This document shows positions 25,387 through 33,192 of a stretch of DNA of 40,294 nucleotides, piece after piece (position 1 is the stretch's first letter; every line of letters begins with the position of its first letter). The notes below the pieces were generated by a model. That model was not told the DNA's origin, did not search any database, and worked only from the letters and a program-made list of their open reading frames with translations. The position numbers and the translations under genes were made by a program. Source of the stretch: JBBAAP01 sp043808305 (lineage in GTDB: Bacteria > Planctomycetota > MHYJ01 > JACQXL01); the NCBI GenBank assembly GCA_043808305.1, contig JAZDFB010000051.1, positions 1 through 40,294 on the forward strand. Direction: 5' to 3'.

Positions 25387-25956
25387 TTATTTACCGACGC
25401 GTCCCACGTAGGAATTGTCGCGGGTATCAACCTTGATGACCTCTCCGATTTCTACAAATGGCGGGACATTAACGATTAATCCGGTTTCCAGCGTAGCCGG
25501 CTTATTGACGTTGGTAATCGTGGCGGTTTTCATGGGCGGATCGGTCTGGGTAATCTTAAGGTCAACCGTAACCGGCAGTCTCACTTCAATGACCACGCCT
25601 TCGCAATAATACAGTATCACTTCCAGGCCGCCGGTCAGATAGAGGGCTTTATTTGATATTAAATCCTTATCCACATGAATTTCTTCGTAAGTCTCAGAGT
25701 TCATAAATACGAACTCGTTACCTTTCTGGTAGCTGAACTGGGTCGGAGTGCCTTCAACAGTCATATGGTCGACTTTGTCGGAAGACCGGAACCGATACTC
25801 CGTGGTATTGTTTGTCTTAAGATTGCGCATCTTGGCCTGGACCATGGCCCGCCAGTTGCCCGGCGCCACGTGGGTGTAATCGACTACTTCGTGGAGCTCG
25901 TTGTTAAACTTAATGATGATGCCCGTTCTGATGTCCGTGGCGCTGATCATTGACAT
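25387..25956 (-). CDS. efp: Elongation factor P
   Basis: EF-P binds ribosomes stalled at polyproline and promotes peptide bond formation. The 189-residue protein has the three-domain EF-P layout, beginning with SATDIRTGIIIKFNNELHEV and ending with the GLIVNVPPFVEIGEVIKVDT and YVGRVGK motifs. At the loop tip, where E. coli has Lys34 (modified by EpmA) and others have Arg32, this protein reads HVAPGNWRAMV with Asn34. Known Lys- or Arg-dependent modifications at that position are therefore not possible. A near-consensus promoter lies upstream. Confidence 0.95.
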   Translation of the reverse strand: MSMISATDIRTGIIIKFNNELHEVVDYTHVAPGNWRAMVQAKMRNLKTNNTTEYRFRSSDKVDHMTVEGTPTQFSYQKGNEFVFMNSETYEEIHVDKDLISNKALYLTGGLEVILYYCEGVVIEVRLPVTVDLKITQTDPPMKTATITNVNKPATLETGLIVNVPPFVEIGEVIKVDTRDNSYVGRVGK

Positions 25957-26007
25957 AATATATTTCTCTCTGTTGTCTTAGTTTCGACGATGAAAAATAA
26001 GTGGTGC

Positions 26008-26036
26008 ATTATAACTGAAGAGCAAAGATAAGTCAA
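26008..26036 (-). promoter_or_regulatory. Strong sigma70-type promoter for efp-lipB
   Basis: On the minus strand TTGACT (26036-26031) is spaced exactly 17 bp from a perfect TATAAT (26013-26008). Transcription would begin near 26001, giving a leader of about 45 nt to the efp ATG at 25956. Confidence 0.8.
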
Positions 26037-26081
26037 GTAATTATAGCACCGCGTTTGCTTGGAATATTTAATGCAAATCAT

Positions 26082-26109
26082 TTGCCCATACTTTATTATT
26101 TTATATAAT
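26082..26109 (+). promoter_or_regulatory. Promoter for the small membrane protein and Hint gene
   Basis: TTGCCC (26082-26087) and a perfect TATAAT (26104-26109) are 16 bp apart. The start would lie about 30 bp before the AAAGGAG site and the ATG at 26149. It is divergent from the efp promoter. Confidence 0.55.
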
Positions 26110-26148
26110 CACAGTACAGTTATTAGATCATAAACGAAAGGAGTTTCT

Positions 26149-26403
26149 ATGCTTAGTAATATCAGCAACGCCGTGTTATTTACGGTCATCGGGGCGTTTA
26201 TCGGCATCGTTTTGATTATTATCAGCTCGTGGATTGTCCCCAAGATAATAGATAAGCTCACCCCGCAAATCGACGAGGAAAAGGAGCTGGTCCGGGGTAA
26301 TCGGGCGGTCGCCGAATATTACGGGCGGCTGGTTTCGGCGGTGATAATCGGCATCAGCATCGTCATTGCCGCGGCGATAATCGCCGGCATCCATGGCTGG
26401 TAA
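26149..26403 (+). CDS. Small two-TM membrane protein, DUF350-like
   Basis: The 84-residue protein has two hydrophobic helices (about 9-32 and 59-82) joined by a charged loop of about 26 residues (DKLTPQIDEEKELVRGNRAV then AEYYG). The loop followed by a Gly/Ile-rich second helix recalls DUF350 proteins, which often contain two such units; here there is one. AAAGGAG lies seven bases before the ATG. Its stop overlaps the start of the Hint/TIM44-like gene by 11 bases, so the two are translationally coupled and may act together in the membrane. Confidence 0.7.
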   Translation: MLSNISNAVLFTVIGAFIGIVLIIISSWIVPKIIDKLTPQIDEEKELVRGNRAVAEYYGRLVSAVIIGISIVIAAAIIAGIHGW

Positions 26404-29400
26404 TCCCAAGATGAAGATATCCAAAAAATATAATCCATTTCTGTCTGTACTGCTCGGACTTATCCTGTTCTGGTCCGGTGGCTTGCCGGTCTGGGCCAGG
26501 GGCGGCGGCGGTTGCTTGCTCGAAGGAACCAACGTCAATACCCCGAACGGGCCGGTGCCCATCCAAAATATCAAGCCCGGTGACTACATTCTCGGTCGAG
26601 CCGGCAACGGCATTACCGCGCGAAAGGTTCTTCAGGCCGTCAGAATAATCTCGGATGAGTATATCGAACTGAACACCGGTTCCGGCCTTATAAAGGCTAC
26701 CCCAGAACACCCGTTCTTTACCGGCCCGGATACCCTCAAGTTAGCCGGTAATCTGTCCACCGCTGATACCGTTTTATTGCTCAGCCGTAACCGGCTCGTG
26801 GCATCTAAGCTATTGAGCGTCAACCGTATCAAGAGTATTTGCAACGCGTATAACCTGATAGTCGAACCGCCCGGAACATTCCTTGCCGAAGGCGTTCTAG
26901 TCCACAACAAGGGTTGTTTCCTGCCCGATACCGAAATAACACTTGACGACGGCAGCAAAACTCCGATAAGCCGTATTAAGATTGGAGATAAGCTCAAGGC
27001 CTTCAACCCGGACGGCCGGATAGTCATCGCGCCTGTTCTGGAAATCATCACCGCATACTGCAATAATTACTACCTGATTACCACCGACAAAACCCGGATT
27101 AAGGTGACCGCCGAGCATCCTTTGTATATTGGCGATAATAATTACCGGCTGGCTGCTACAGTCAATACCGGTGATACCATCTGGCTGTTTGACGGAACGA
27201 AATTATCTCCGGAAACTATCCGCGCCAAGGAACTTATTAATTCCCGATGCGCGGTTTACAACCTCAGAACCGACTATCCCAACACCTTCTTTGCCAACGG
27301 CGTAGCCGTCCATAATAAGGGAGGCGGTTGCTTCCTGGCCGATACCAGGATATCGCTGGATGACGGGCGCGAGGCGCACATACAGGACCTCAGTCCGGGC
27401 CAGGCCATCAGGGCGTTTATGCCGGACGGCAAACTGGTCACGGCCCGGGTCAACCGGGTCATATCTCTCACTGCGCCGGAATATTACCAGATAGCTACCG
27501 CTCAAGGTGAGGTAATGGCTACACCTGAGCACCCATTTGCCGTTTCAGCTGATGCATTCAGAAGCACGGCTATGCTTGAAATGGGCCAGCCGGTCCTGTA
27601 TTTATCCGGACACAACCTGACCAGGGAAATAGTCATCACCAAACAACTTATCCAACAGCAGGTTGTGGTCTATAACCTTCAGGTCGATTATCCCCACACC
27701 TTCTTTGCCAACGGCATCGGTGTCCATAACAAGGGCGGAGGTTGTTTCCCAACCGGAACAATGATTACGACTCCGGATGGTTTAAAGCCGATTGACTCGC
27801 TCAAGGCAGGCGATATGGTATCTGCAGTAACTAAGGCCGGCCGGATAACACCGGCTAAAGTAGTTCGAACCTACGCAACCACATCGGCTCTGGTCAGGAT
27901 TACCACTCCGTCCGGCATATTATACACGACCGACGAACACCCGTTGCTCGGCGACGACGGAAAGTTCCAGCTGGTTGCCGGTCTTACTATTGGTCAATCA
28001 GTAATGATTATGTGTGACAATTCTCTAAAGCAATCCCGAATAACAGATATCACCAGACTCGATGAAGAGGTTATTGTTTATAATTTGGAAGTAGACGAAC
28101 CACATACCTTCATTGCTGATGGCTTTGTGGTCCATAATAAAGGTGGCGGTGGCGGCGGATTTCGCGGCGGCAGCAGAAGCAGCAGCCGCAGCAGTGGTTC
28201 CAGTGATGACGCCAAAGCGGTAGTAGGATTCATCGTAGCTGGTATTATTTTAGCATTCATTATATTCTCCGGGATCGTTAAGAACTCATCTGGTGACGGA
28301 GAACTGGATTACTGCTATCCCATGAGCAAAGTCGAGAAGAAGTCAACCCGAACATATAAACTGCTGTTATTCCTGAGCAAGCAGAACCCGTCGATGGCGC
28401 CGGAACAGCTTAAGGAAACAGCCGCCGATACATTTACGAAACTGCAGTCCTGCTGGCAGGCCCGTGAATATTCCCCGATGGCCCCGCTTATGATGCCGTA
28501 TCTCTATAACCAGCATCTGGTGCAGATTAGTTCAATGAAGCGTACCCACGAAATAAACATCATTGCCGGCTTAAAAGTGGACATTGTCGAAATAGTCAGG
28601 GTCCGTTATTATGAAAAAGCCGATAAGCGCGAATTCACGGCATTGATACAAGCCAAAGCCAGGGATTACTATGTCGATGACCGGGATAATAAATTCCTCC
28701 GTGGTGATGACAGCGCCGCTACCTTCCAGGAATTCTGGACCTTCCAGCTCCAGGGAAACAACTGGCTGTTAAGGGATGTCGAACAGACCAAGGAATCGGA
28801 CGCGCTGACCGACAAGAATTTCGTGGAGATGTTCACCGATGCGCAGATAGCCCAGATTTATGGTGATTCCGTGGCCGGCGATACCGGCCCGACCGGACCT
28901 GAGGCGATAGCCGGCGTGGTTAACCGCGACGACAAGATACATCGCCATCTTAATTTCCTGGTCCAGCTGGATAAAATCTGGAACATTGATTTTATGAAGG
29001 AAACAGCACGGACTGTTTTTATAGCCGTTTATGCGGCAAAGGAAACAAACGACCTATCACTGTCCAATGACCTTGTTTACGGCAAGGCCCGTGATGTCCT
29101 GCAAACCGGGATTCAGTTGCGCCGGAACCGCAATGAAACCATAGAATACCGCAACATCTGCGTCCGGCGGGTGGATATCGTGCTGGTGCGCAATTATGCG
29201 GACAACACTAAGGACGAATTCACCGCCCGGATATCGGCTCACGCCCAGAAGGCCATCAAGAAAGACGGCACGGTTATTTCACAGGATGAATATGTCAGGC
29301 CGTTTTTGGAATACTGGACCTTCGGCCGGCGCGATAACAAATGGCTGCTCAAGGAAATCCTGCCCTCGGCCCACAAGCTGGACGGACAGTCAGATATCGA

Positions 29401-29458
29401 CGAAGACGCTTCTCCGGAACAGATAGAGTGGTATCAGTCCAAAGATAGGGCCCTATAG
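26393..29458 (+). CDS. TIM44-like membrane protein with four tandem Hint (intein-like) domains
   Basis: The 1021-residue protein starts with a signal peptide (about 12-36) ending in VWARGGGG. Four Hint modules follow: C41-N172, C175-N308, C313-N446 and C451-N582, each 132-134 residues. Each starts with Cys, has a block-B His in T(P/A/D)EHP (H106, H242, H380, H516), and ends in VHN. The residue after each Asn is Lys, not Cys/Ser/Thr, as in bacterial intein-like domains. Next come a GGGGGGFRGGSRSSSRSS linker, one TM helix (609-630) and two TIM44-like domains (about 660-800 and 850-995). The linker resembles that of ordinary bacterial TIM44-like proteins, as if the Hint block interrupts it. Expected activity is self-cleavage or splicing. 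The start could instead be 26411. Confidence 0.88.
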   Translation: MAGNPKMKISKKYNPFLSVLLGLILFWSGGLPVWARGGGGCLLEGTNVNTPNGPVPIQNIKPGDYILGRAGNGITARKVLQAVRIISDEYIELNTGSGLIKATPEHPFFTGPDTLKLAGNLSTADTVLLLSRNRLVASKLLSVNRIKSICNAYNLIVEPPGTFLAEGVLVHNKGCFLPDTEITLDDGSKTPISRIKIGDKLKAFNPDGRIVIAPVLEIITAYCNNYYLITTDKTRIKVTAEHPLYIGDNNYRLAATVNTGDTIWLFDGTKLSPETIRAKELINSRCAVYNLRTDYPNTFFANGVAVHNKGGGCFLADTRISLDDGREAHIQDLSPGQAIRAFMPDGKLVTARVNRVISLTAPEYYQIATAQGEVMATPEHPFAVSADAFRSTAMLEMGQPVLYLSGHNLTREIVITKQLIQQQVVVYNLQVDYPHTFFANGIGVHNKGGGCFPTGTMITTPDGLKPIDSLKAGDMVSAVTKAGRITPAKVVRTYATTSALVRITTPSGILYTTDEHPLLGDDGKFQLVAGLTIGQSVMIMCDNSLKQSRITDITRLDEEVIVYNLEVDEPHTFIADGFVVHNKGGGGGGFRGGSRSSSRSSGSSDDAKAVVGFIVAGIILAFIIFSGIVKNSSGDGELDYCYPMSKVEKKSTRTYKLLLFLSKQNPSMAPEQLKETAADTFTKLQSCWQAREYSPMAPLMMPYLYNQHLVQISSMKRTHEINIIAGLKVDIVEIVRVRYYEKADKREFTALIQAKARDYYVDDRDNKFLRGDDSAATFQEFWTFQLQGNNWLLRDVEQTKESDALTDKNFVEMFTDAQIAQIYGDSVAGDTGPTGPEAIAGVVNRDDKIHRHLNFLVQLDKIWNIDFMKETARTVFIAVYAAKETNDLSLSNDLVYGKARDVLQTGIQLRRNRNETIEYRNICVRRVDIVLVRNYADNTKDEFTARISAHAQKAIKKDGTVISQDEYVRPFLEYWTFGRRDNKWLLKEILPSAHKLDGQSDIDEDASPEQIEWYQSKDRAL
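26513..28138 (+). repeat. Four tandem Hint-domain coding units
   Basis: The units are 26513-26908, 26915-27316, 27329-27730 and 27743-28138, joined by only 6-12 bases that encode KG or KGGG. Junctions 2/3 and 3/4 are nearly identical in DNA (TTCTTTGCCAACGGC followed by GTCCATAA), while the cores have diverged, pointing to old duplication with some homogenisation at the ends. Confidence 0.85.
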
Positions 29459-29462
29459 TTCT

Positions 29463-30332
29463 TCAGCTCTTTTTTCTTACAGCCAGCTCGATAATGGCCT
29501 GGGCGACATTAACTCCGCTGGCTTTCTCCAGACCCTCGAACCCGGGCGAGGTATTGACCTCAAGTATCATTGGCCCGTCAGCCGACTCTATTAAATCCAC
29601 GCCGGCGATGTCCAGCCCGGTGCTTTCCACAGCCGTCAGCGCCAGCAGCCGGTATTTGTTGGACAATTCATAGTTCTCGGCCTTGCCGCCGCAGTGGATA
29701 TTGGCCCGGAACTCTCCCTTTTTGGGATAACGCCTGATGGCCCCGATAATCTTGTTGCCGACCACCAGAACCCGGATGTCGCTGTGGCATTTCGCATCAT
29801 TGTCAACGATATACTTCTGGAGCATGGCATCGTAATCCTGTGCCCAGACCGACCTGAGTATGGATTTAATCACGGATGGTTTTATACCAAGCATCACGCC
29901 CGCGCCCTGTCCGCCTTTGAGCAGTTTGATTATCACCGGCAACCCGCCTAACTGGCTGATAGCCCGGTCGACATCTTTGGCATTACGCACCATCACGGTC
30001 GGCGGCACCGGCAGTTCGGCCTGGGCCAGCCGTTGCAGGCAAAGGAACTTGTTCTTGGCCAGTGCTATGGACTCGGGTGAATTAACGATGCGGCTGCCTT
30101 GCCCTCGCAGGTGCTCCAGCAATGACAAGGTATATTCCAGCGCATAAGTGCCGATGCGGGGGATAACCGAATCGTAAGTATGAGTTATTAATGATGAATT
30201 ATGAATGTCTATAGGAATAGCCACAGTGGTCGGGTCAAGCACAGTGGCCTTATGCTTCAACAACTTAGCCTCAGCGACCAGGCGTTTGGTGGAATAATAA
30301 TTCGGCTTGCGTGAAAGAATCAGTATCTGCAT
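29463..30332 (-). CDS. RimK-type ATP-grasp ligase
   Basis: I prefer the Met at 30332 (MQILILSRKPNYYSTKRLV), because the longer frame to 30404 crosses an inverted repeat and is unlike the family. The 289-residue product has a RimK pre-ATP-grasp domain, then the ATP-grasp core: NSPESIALAKNKFLCLQRLA, LPVIIKLLKGGQGAGVMLG, DIRVLVVGNKIIGAIRR and the metal-binding C-terminus ILEVNTSPGFEGLE. RimK relatives add glutamate or other amino acids to proteins or small molecules such as F420, tetrahydromethanopterin or lysine carriers. The substrate is not visible. It converges on the Hint gene with four bases between stops. Confidence 0.88.
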   Translation of the reverse strand: MQILILSRKPNYYSTKRLVAEAKLLKHKATVLDPTTVAIPIDIHNSSLITHTYDSVIPRIGTYALEYTLSLLEHLRGQGSRIVNSPESIALAKNKFLCLQRLAQAELPVPPTVMVRNAKDVDRAISQLGGLPVIIKLLKGGQGAGVMLGIKPSVIKSILRSVWAQDYDAMLQKYIVDNDAKCHSDIRVLVVGNKIIGAIRRYPKKGEFRANIHCGGKAENYELSNKYRLLALTAVESTGLDIAGVDLIESADGPMILEVNTSPGFEGLEKASGVNVAQAIIELAVRKKS

Positions 30333-30350
30333 ATCTCTGCGTGCTTCCTG

Positions 30351-30418
30351 CCCCGTTAGAGGCGTTATAAGAGCGTCGGTTAATATTTTATTCATTCTCC
30401 CCATCGCCTCTAACGGGG
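30351..30418. repeat. 14-bp perfect inverted repeat in the RimK-like gene leader
   Basis: CCCCGTTAGAGGCG (30351-30364) and CGCCTCTAACGGGG (30405-30418) are exact reverse complements with 40 bp between them. The pair lies across the upstream part of the RimK-like frame and argues that translation starts downstream of it. It could be a small inserted palindromic element or an RNA leader hairpin. Confidence 0.75.
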
Positions 30419-30431
30419 TGAACGGTGAATA

Positions 30432-30887
30432 TTACGCCAGCTCCGACGAACCCGGCAGTTTGTCCATAGGCGGCGGCTGGTTCTTGGGCGGCTCCACCTT
30501 GGTCACGCTGAACTTGCGGCTGATGACTATGTAGTCGTCGCACTGGAGCTCGAATATATACTGCCCGGCCTCGGGAAAGACCACATTCTTTATCTCAAAG
30601 TGGAACTCGATGGTAGCCAGCGGATTTGGGAACGGAATCGGGCCTTTCAGTTCCATAATCATCTTTCCTGATTCAAGGTGCTGGCACCGCAAAACACCCT
30701 GATACTGGCCAGTGCCGTCGGTTACGGCGCAGAACACCGTTATCGAAGGATGCCGGCAGGGCAGGGTGCTGGTATTGATATTATTAAATATTCCGATTAG
30801 GCTCTTCTTCCCGGTCAGGCGGTCGTCAATCACCGTATCGCAGATAACCATGGCCAGAGGAACCGGTTTAGGCTTATTTGTGTTCAT
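30432..30887 (-). CDS. DUF6941-like protein
   Basis: The 151-residue soluble protein begins with VPLAMVICDTVIDDRLTGKK then SLIGIFNNI, a pattern I know from DUF6941 proteins, which occur widely in Planctomycetota. The remainder is beta-rich (ITVFCAVTDGTGQYQG; VVFPEAGQYIFELQCDD) and ends in a Pro-rich tail. The beta sandwich resembles small ligand- or surface-binding domains; no enzymatic residues are seen and the function is unknown. It lies 14 bp upstream of the inverted repeat before the RimK-like gene, so both may be cotranscribed. Confidence 0.75.
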   Translation of the reverse strand: MNTNKPKPVPLAMVICDTVIDDRLTGKKSLIGIFNNINTSTLPCRHPSITVFCAVTDGTGQYQGVLRCQHLESGKMIMELKGPIPFPNPLATIEFHFEIKNVVFPEAGQYIFELQCDDYIVISRKFSVTKVEPPKNQPPPMDKLPGSSELA

Positions 30888-30918
30888 AATAAGTTAACCT
30901 CTTAATTAATTCGTGTTA

Positions 30919-30973
30919 GTGGCAGTAGGAACAAAGTGACTTACTGCCACGTTATCCCGGCTATTCCGCCGGG
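30919..30973. repeat. Two hairpins of the variable-stem family
   Basis: GTGGCAGTA (30919-30927) pairs with TACTGCCAC (30942-30950); immediately after comes CCCGGC-TATTCC-GCCGGG (30956-30973), which on the minus strand is the same GGAATA-loop hairpin as 3931-3948. Read on the minus strand, the 16-nt loop AAGTCACTTTGTTCCT resembles AACTCACTGCGTTCGC at 4048. The rest of the 136-bp spacer holds a CACGAAT-type repeat (30991-31024). Confidence 0.75.
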
Positions 30974-31023
30974 GCAACACATCTCTGTACCTTCGTGTTC
31001 ATCCGTGGTTAATTAATTCGTGG

Positions 31024-32598
31024 TTACTTCGAAATCAACATCGTCATCCGCGACCTATACTTCAAAATAAGGTCGCACTTACCGTCGTTATTCAAATCTT
31101 TTATTATAACTGTATCAGGTATCCGGAGCGGATACAAGAGATATTCGTCTTTACGGAATCCTACCGCGCTTTTCTTTATCAGTTCATCCTTGGGCCGGCC
31201 CGGCATGACGTAAAGGTTGCAATTGCGCCGGTCCGGTCCTGAAATATACATCAGGTCCGGCACCCTGTCGCCGGTAAAATCGTATTCCATATAAATATGA
31301 GAAAACTGTCCCTGTCCCAGGGCGCTCAGCGGGAAATTAATTGATTTGCTATAGTTAGGCGATGCCGAAAATGCGTTTGCGCCGGGCGAGTAGAAGAACG
31401 CCTGATAGCTAATCACCACATACCTGAGCAGGGCCTTCTTGATATTCGACCCTAAATCGGTCTCAAACGAGGTCACAAACAGGTCCGGATAACCGTCGCC
31501 GTTGATATCGGCCAGCCGTATCATCGGCGATATGCCCTTGATATTGATAATCTGCGACGGCATCTCGGCGTAGTTGACCGCGCCCGCCGCATCCTTTACC
31601 CCGTTAAACACGAATACCCGCGTCATCAACTGGTTGGTGATATTGCCTCCGGTGGTGGTGATAATCAGGTCGGCTGTTCCGTCGCGGTTAAGGTCGGAGA
31701 AATAGACAGACTTAAAAGCGATGTCATCCGCCGAAGAGCCGGACAGGAACTTAAGGGTAAATACCTTCGGCTGGTTAAACGGCTGGACATAATACGTAAT
31801 CGAATTATCCGCGCAGCTGATAATATCCTTCAACCCGTCACCGTTCAGGTCCACCAGCATCAGGCCGGGTAGTCCGGCAGACAGGTTGACAAAGCTGTAT
31901 TCATCCGCGCCAACTTGCTGGTTGACCGTGCCGAAACTGAATGCCGCATTGCCCGAGTCCGTGAACAGGCTGTAGCCGGACAGGGTGGGGATAATCAGGT
32001 CATCCAGCCCGTCATTATTCAGGTCATTCCCTCCCAAGACGGAAGTATAATCCGGCGGGGCGCCGGCATCAGTCGGCGGATAGCGGAACATAGTCGGTAT
32101 CTTAAGAAACGAATCCATCGCAGGATTATAGCGCTGGCTGGCGTCCATCCGGTAGCACCCGATGCCGTCCGTGCCAAAAAGGACTATTTGCTTTCCCTTG
32201 GTCTTGGCGTCATAGTGTCCGGCTGAGACCAGCGACGCCTTGGCGTCCAACCCGATATACTGGTCCGGCACCTCGGCAAAAGGCGGGTTCTTGCTGGCGG
32301 CCGGCCTTTGGAAAGCAATCCCGGCGTAGCCGCTGGTCCGGTGCGGGTCATTGAGAATAATGAACTGGTTGGCATCCTCAAAAGTATAAAGGATATCCAG
32401 CAGGCCGTCCTCGTTTAAGTCAATGGTCTTAATATCATTAACCACGCAATTAGGCATATTAGCCGGCCCGGCCAGGTTGATGACGTAATAGTTCTCAATT
32501 CCGACCGGGTAGGTCGGTGATTCGTCCTCGGCGTAGGCGGTGACAAGAGACAAGAGACAAGCCGCCAGCCACAAGAACGATATCGCAGTTCGCTTCAT
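31024..32598 (-). CDS. Secreted FG-GAP/VCBS-repeat protein
   Basis: Starting at the Met at 32598 gives 524 residues with a clear signal peptide (MKRTAISFLWLAACLLSLVT, cleaved near AYA-EDE); a longer frame adds unlikely residues. The body has FG-GAP/VCBS repeats of an integrin-like beta-propeller, with Ca2+-binding DxNxDGxxD loops such as DLNEDGLLDI, DLNNDGLDDL, DLNGDGLKDI, DLNRDGTADL and DINGDGYPDL. Such proteins are exported and often mediate adhesion or substrate binding. No LPXTG or other C-terminal sorting signal is seen. It is divergent from the lipoprotein genes at 32816. Confidence 0.9.
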   Translation of the reverse strand: MKRTAISFLWLAACLLSLVTAYAEDESPTYPVGIENYYVINLAGPANMPNCVVNDIKTIDLNEDGLLDILYTFEDANQFIILNDPHRTSGYAGIAFQRPAASKNPPFAEVPDQYIGLDAKASLVSAGHYDAKTKGKQIVLFGTDGIGCYRMDASQRYNPAMDSFLKIPTMFRYPPTDAGAPPDYTSVLGGNDLNNDGLDDLIIPTLSGYSLFTDSGNAAFSFGTVNQQVGADEYSFVNLSAGLPGLMLVDLNGDGLKDIISCADNSITYYVQPFNQPKVFTLKFLSGSSADDIAFKSVYFSDLNRDGTADLIITTTGGNITNQLMTRVFVFNGVKDAAGAVNYAEMPSQIINIKGISPMIRLADINGDGYPDLFVTSFETDLGSNIKKALLRYVVISYQAFFYSPGANAFSASPNYSKSINFPLSALGQGQFSHIYMEYDFTGDRVPDLMYISGPDRRNCNLYVMPGRPKDELIKKSAVGFRKDEYLLYPLRIPDTVIIKDLNNDGKCDLILKYRSRMTMLISK

Positions 32599-32771
32599 AA
32601 CCGCCAGTATACCATTGCCGCGGCCTGGTTCAAGTCTTTTAGCATTAGGCATTGTTAAATGCATATGATGCAAATCACAAATAATGATTAGGATGTGGCA
32701 TACTTATAACCGATAGGATTTTGTCAACTATATCCCTGCTCCGGTTAATTGCAGGGCAGTGGCATCTTTTA

Positions 32772-32802
32772 TTGACAAATAAATTGCTTTTATTAATATA
32801 AT
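32772..32802 (+). promoter_or_regulatory. Promoter for the paired lipoproteins
   Basis: TTGACA (32772-32777) and TATAAT (32797-32802) are both perfect, with a rather long 19-bp spacer. Transcription would start a few bases before the ATG at 32816, so the transcript would have almost no leader. Confidence 0.5.
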
Positions 32803-32815
32803 ATTAAGCGAATTT

Positions 32816-33190
32816 ATGAAATATCTTAAATGGGTAATAATTATCTGGGTAATCGCCTTTTTCTCGGGTTGCGCCTGTCTTAACCGCGATAACCGCATCT
32901 TATTAAACGAACTTGACAAAGTAGCTAATCCCCAGACTACAGCCGGAAAAGCGGCTCTTTTGCCTGTGGCGATTCCGGTTGCCACCGGCGCTTTTGCCGT
33001 TGATGCCGTGGTAATCCACCCGGCACGCCAGATACCTAAAGCCTCGAAAGACACTTATGATACTTTGTGGAAACCCCGTGATATTCCCGCATATAGAAAA
33101 GCAATCATTTTCGTCCCGGTCCTGATAGCCACACCGCCATTTTTCATCGGCGACTGGCTGTTCAGGTCAATATTCGATTATTGGAATTGA
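32816..33190 (+). CDS. Lipoprotein, paralogue of the next gene
   Basis: The 124-residue protein has a lipoprotein signal (VIIIWVIAFFSGC, lipidated Cys near 20). The mature part reads CLNRDNRILLNELDKVANPQ, then a hydrophobic, possibly membrane-dipping segment (VAIPVATGAFAVDAVVIHPA), and DTYDTLWKP. These three landmarks match the first 90 residues of the next gene's product (FNRNNTPILNAAEKKLVP, ITLDALIVHPA, STYDSVWG), so the two genes arose by duplication. Function is unknown; I see no enzyme motif. The next gene starts 2 bp later. Confidence 0.8.
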   Translation: MKYLKWVIIIWVIAFFSGCACLNRDNRILLNELDKVANPQTTAGKAALLPVAIPVATGAFAVDAVVIHPARQIPKASKDTYDTLWKPRDIPAYRKAIIFVPVLIATPPFFIGDWLFRSIFDYWN

Positions 33191-33192
33191 CC

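Noticed and set aside
26393..29458. Polymorphic toxin with pretoxin Hint domains
   Set aside because: The C-terminus is a TM helix plus TIM44-like domains rather than a toxin domain, and no immunity gene follows.
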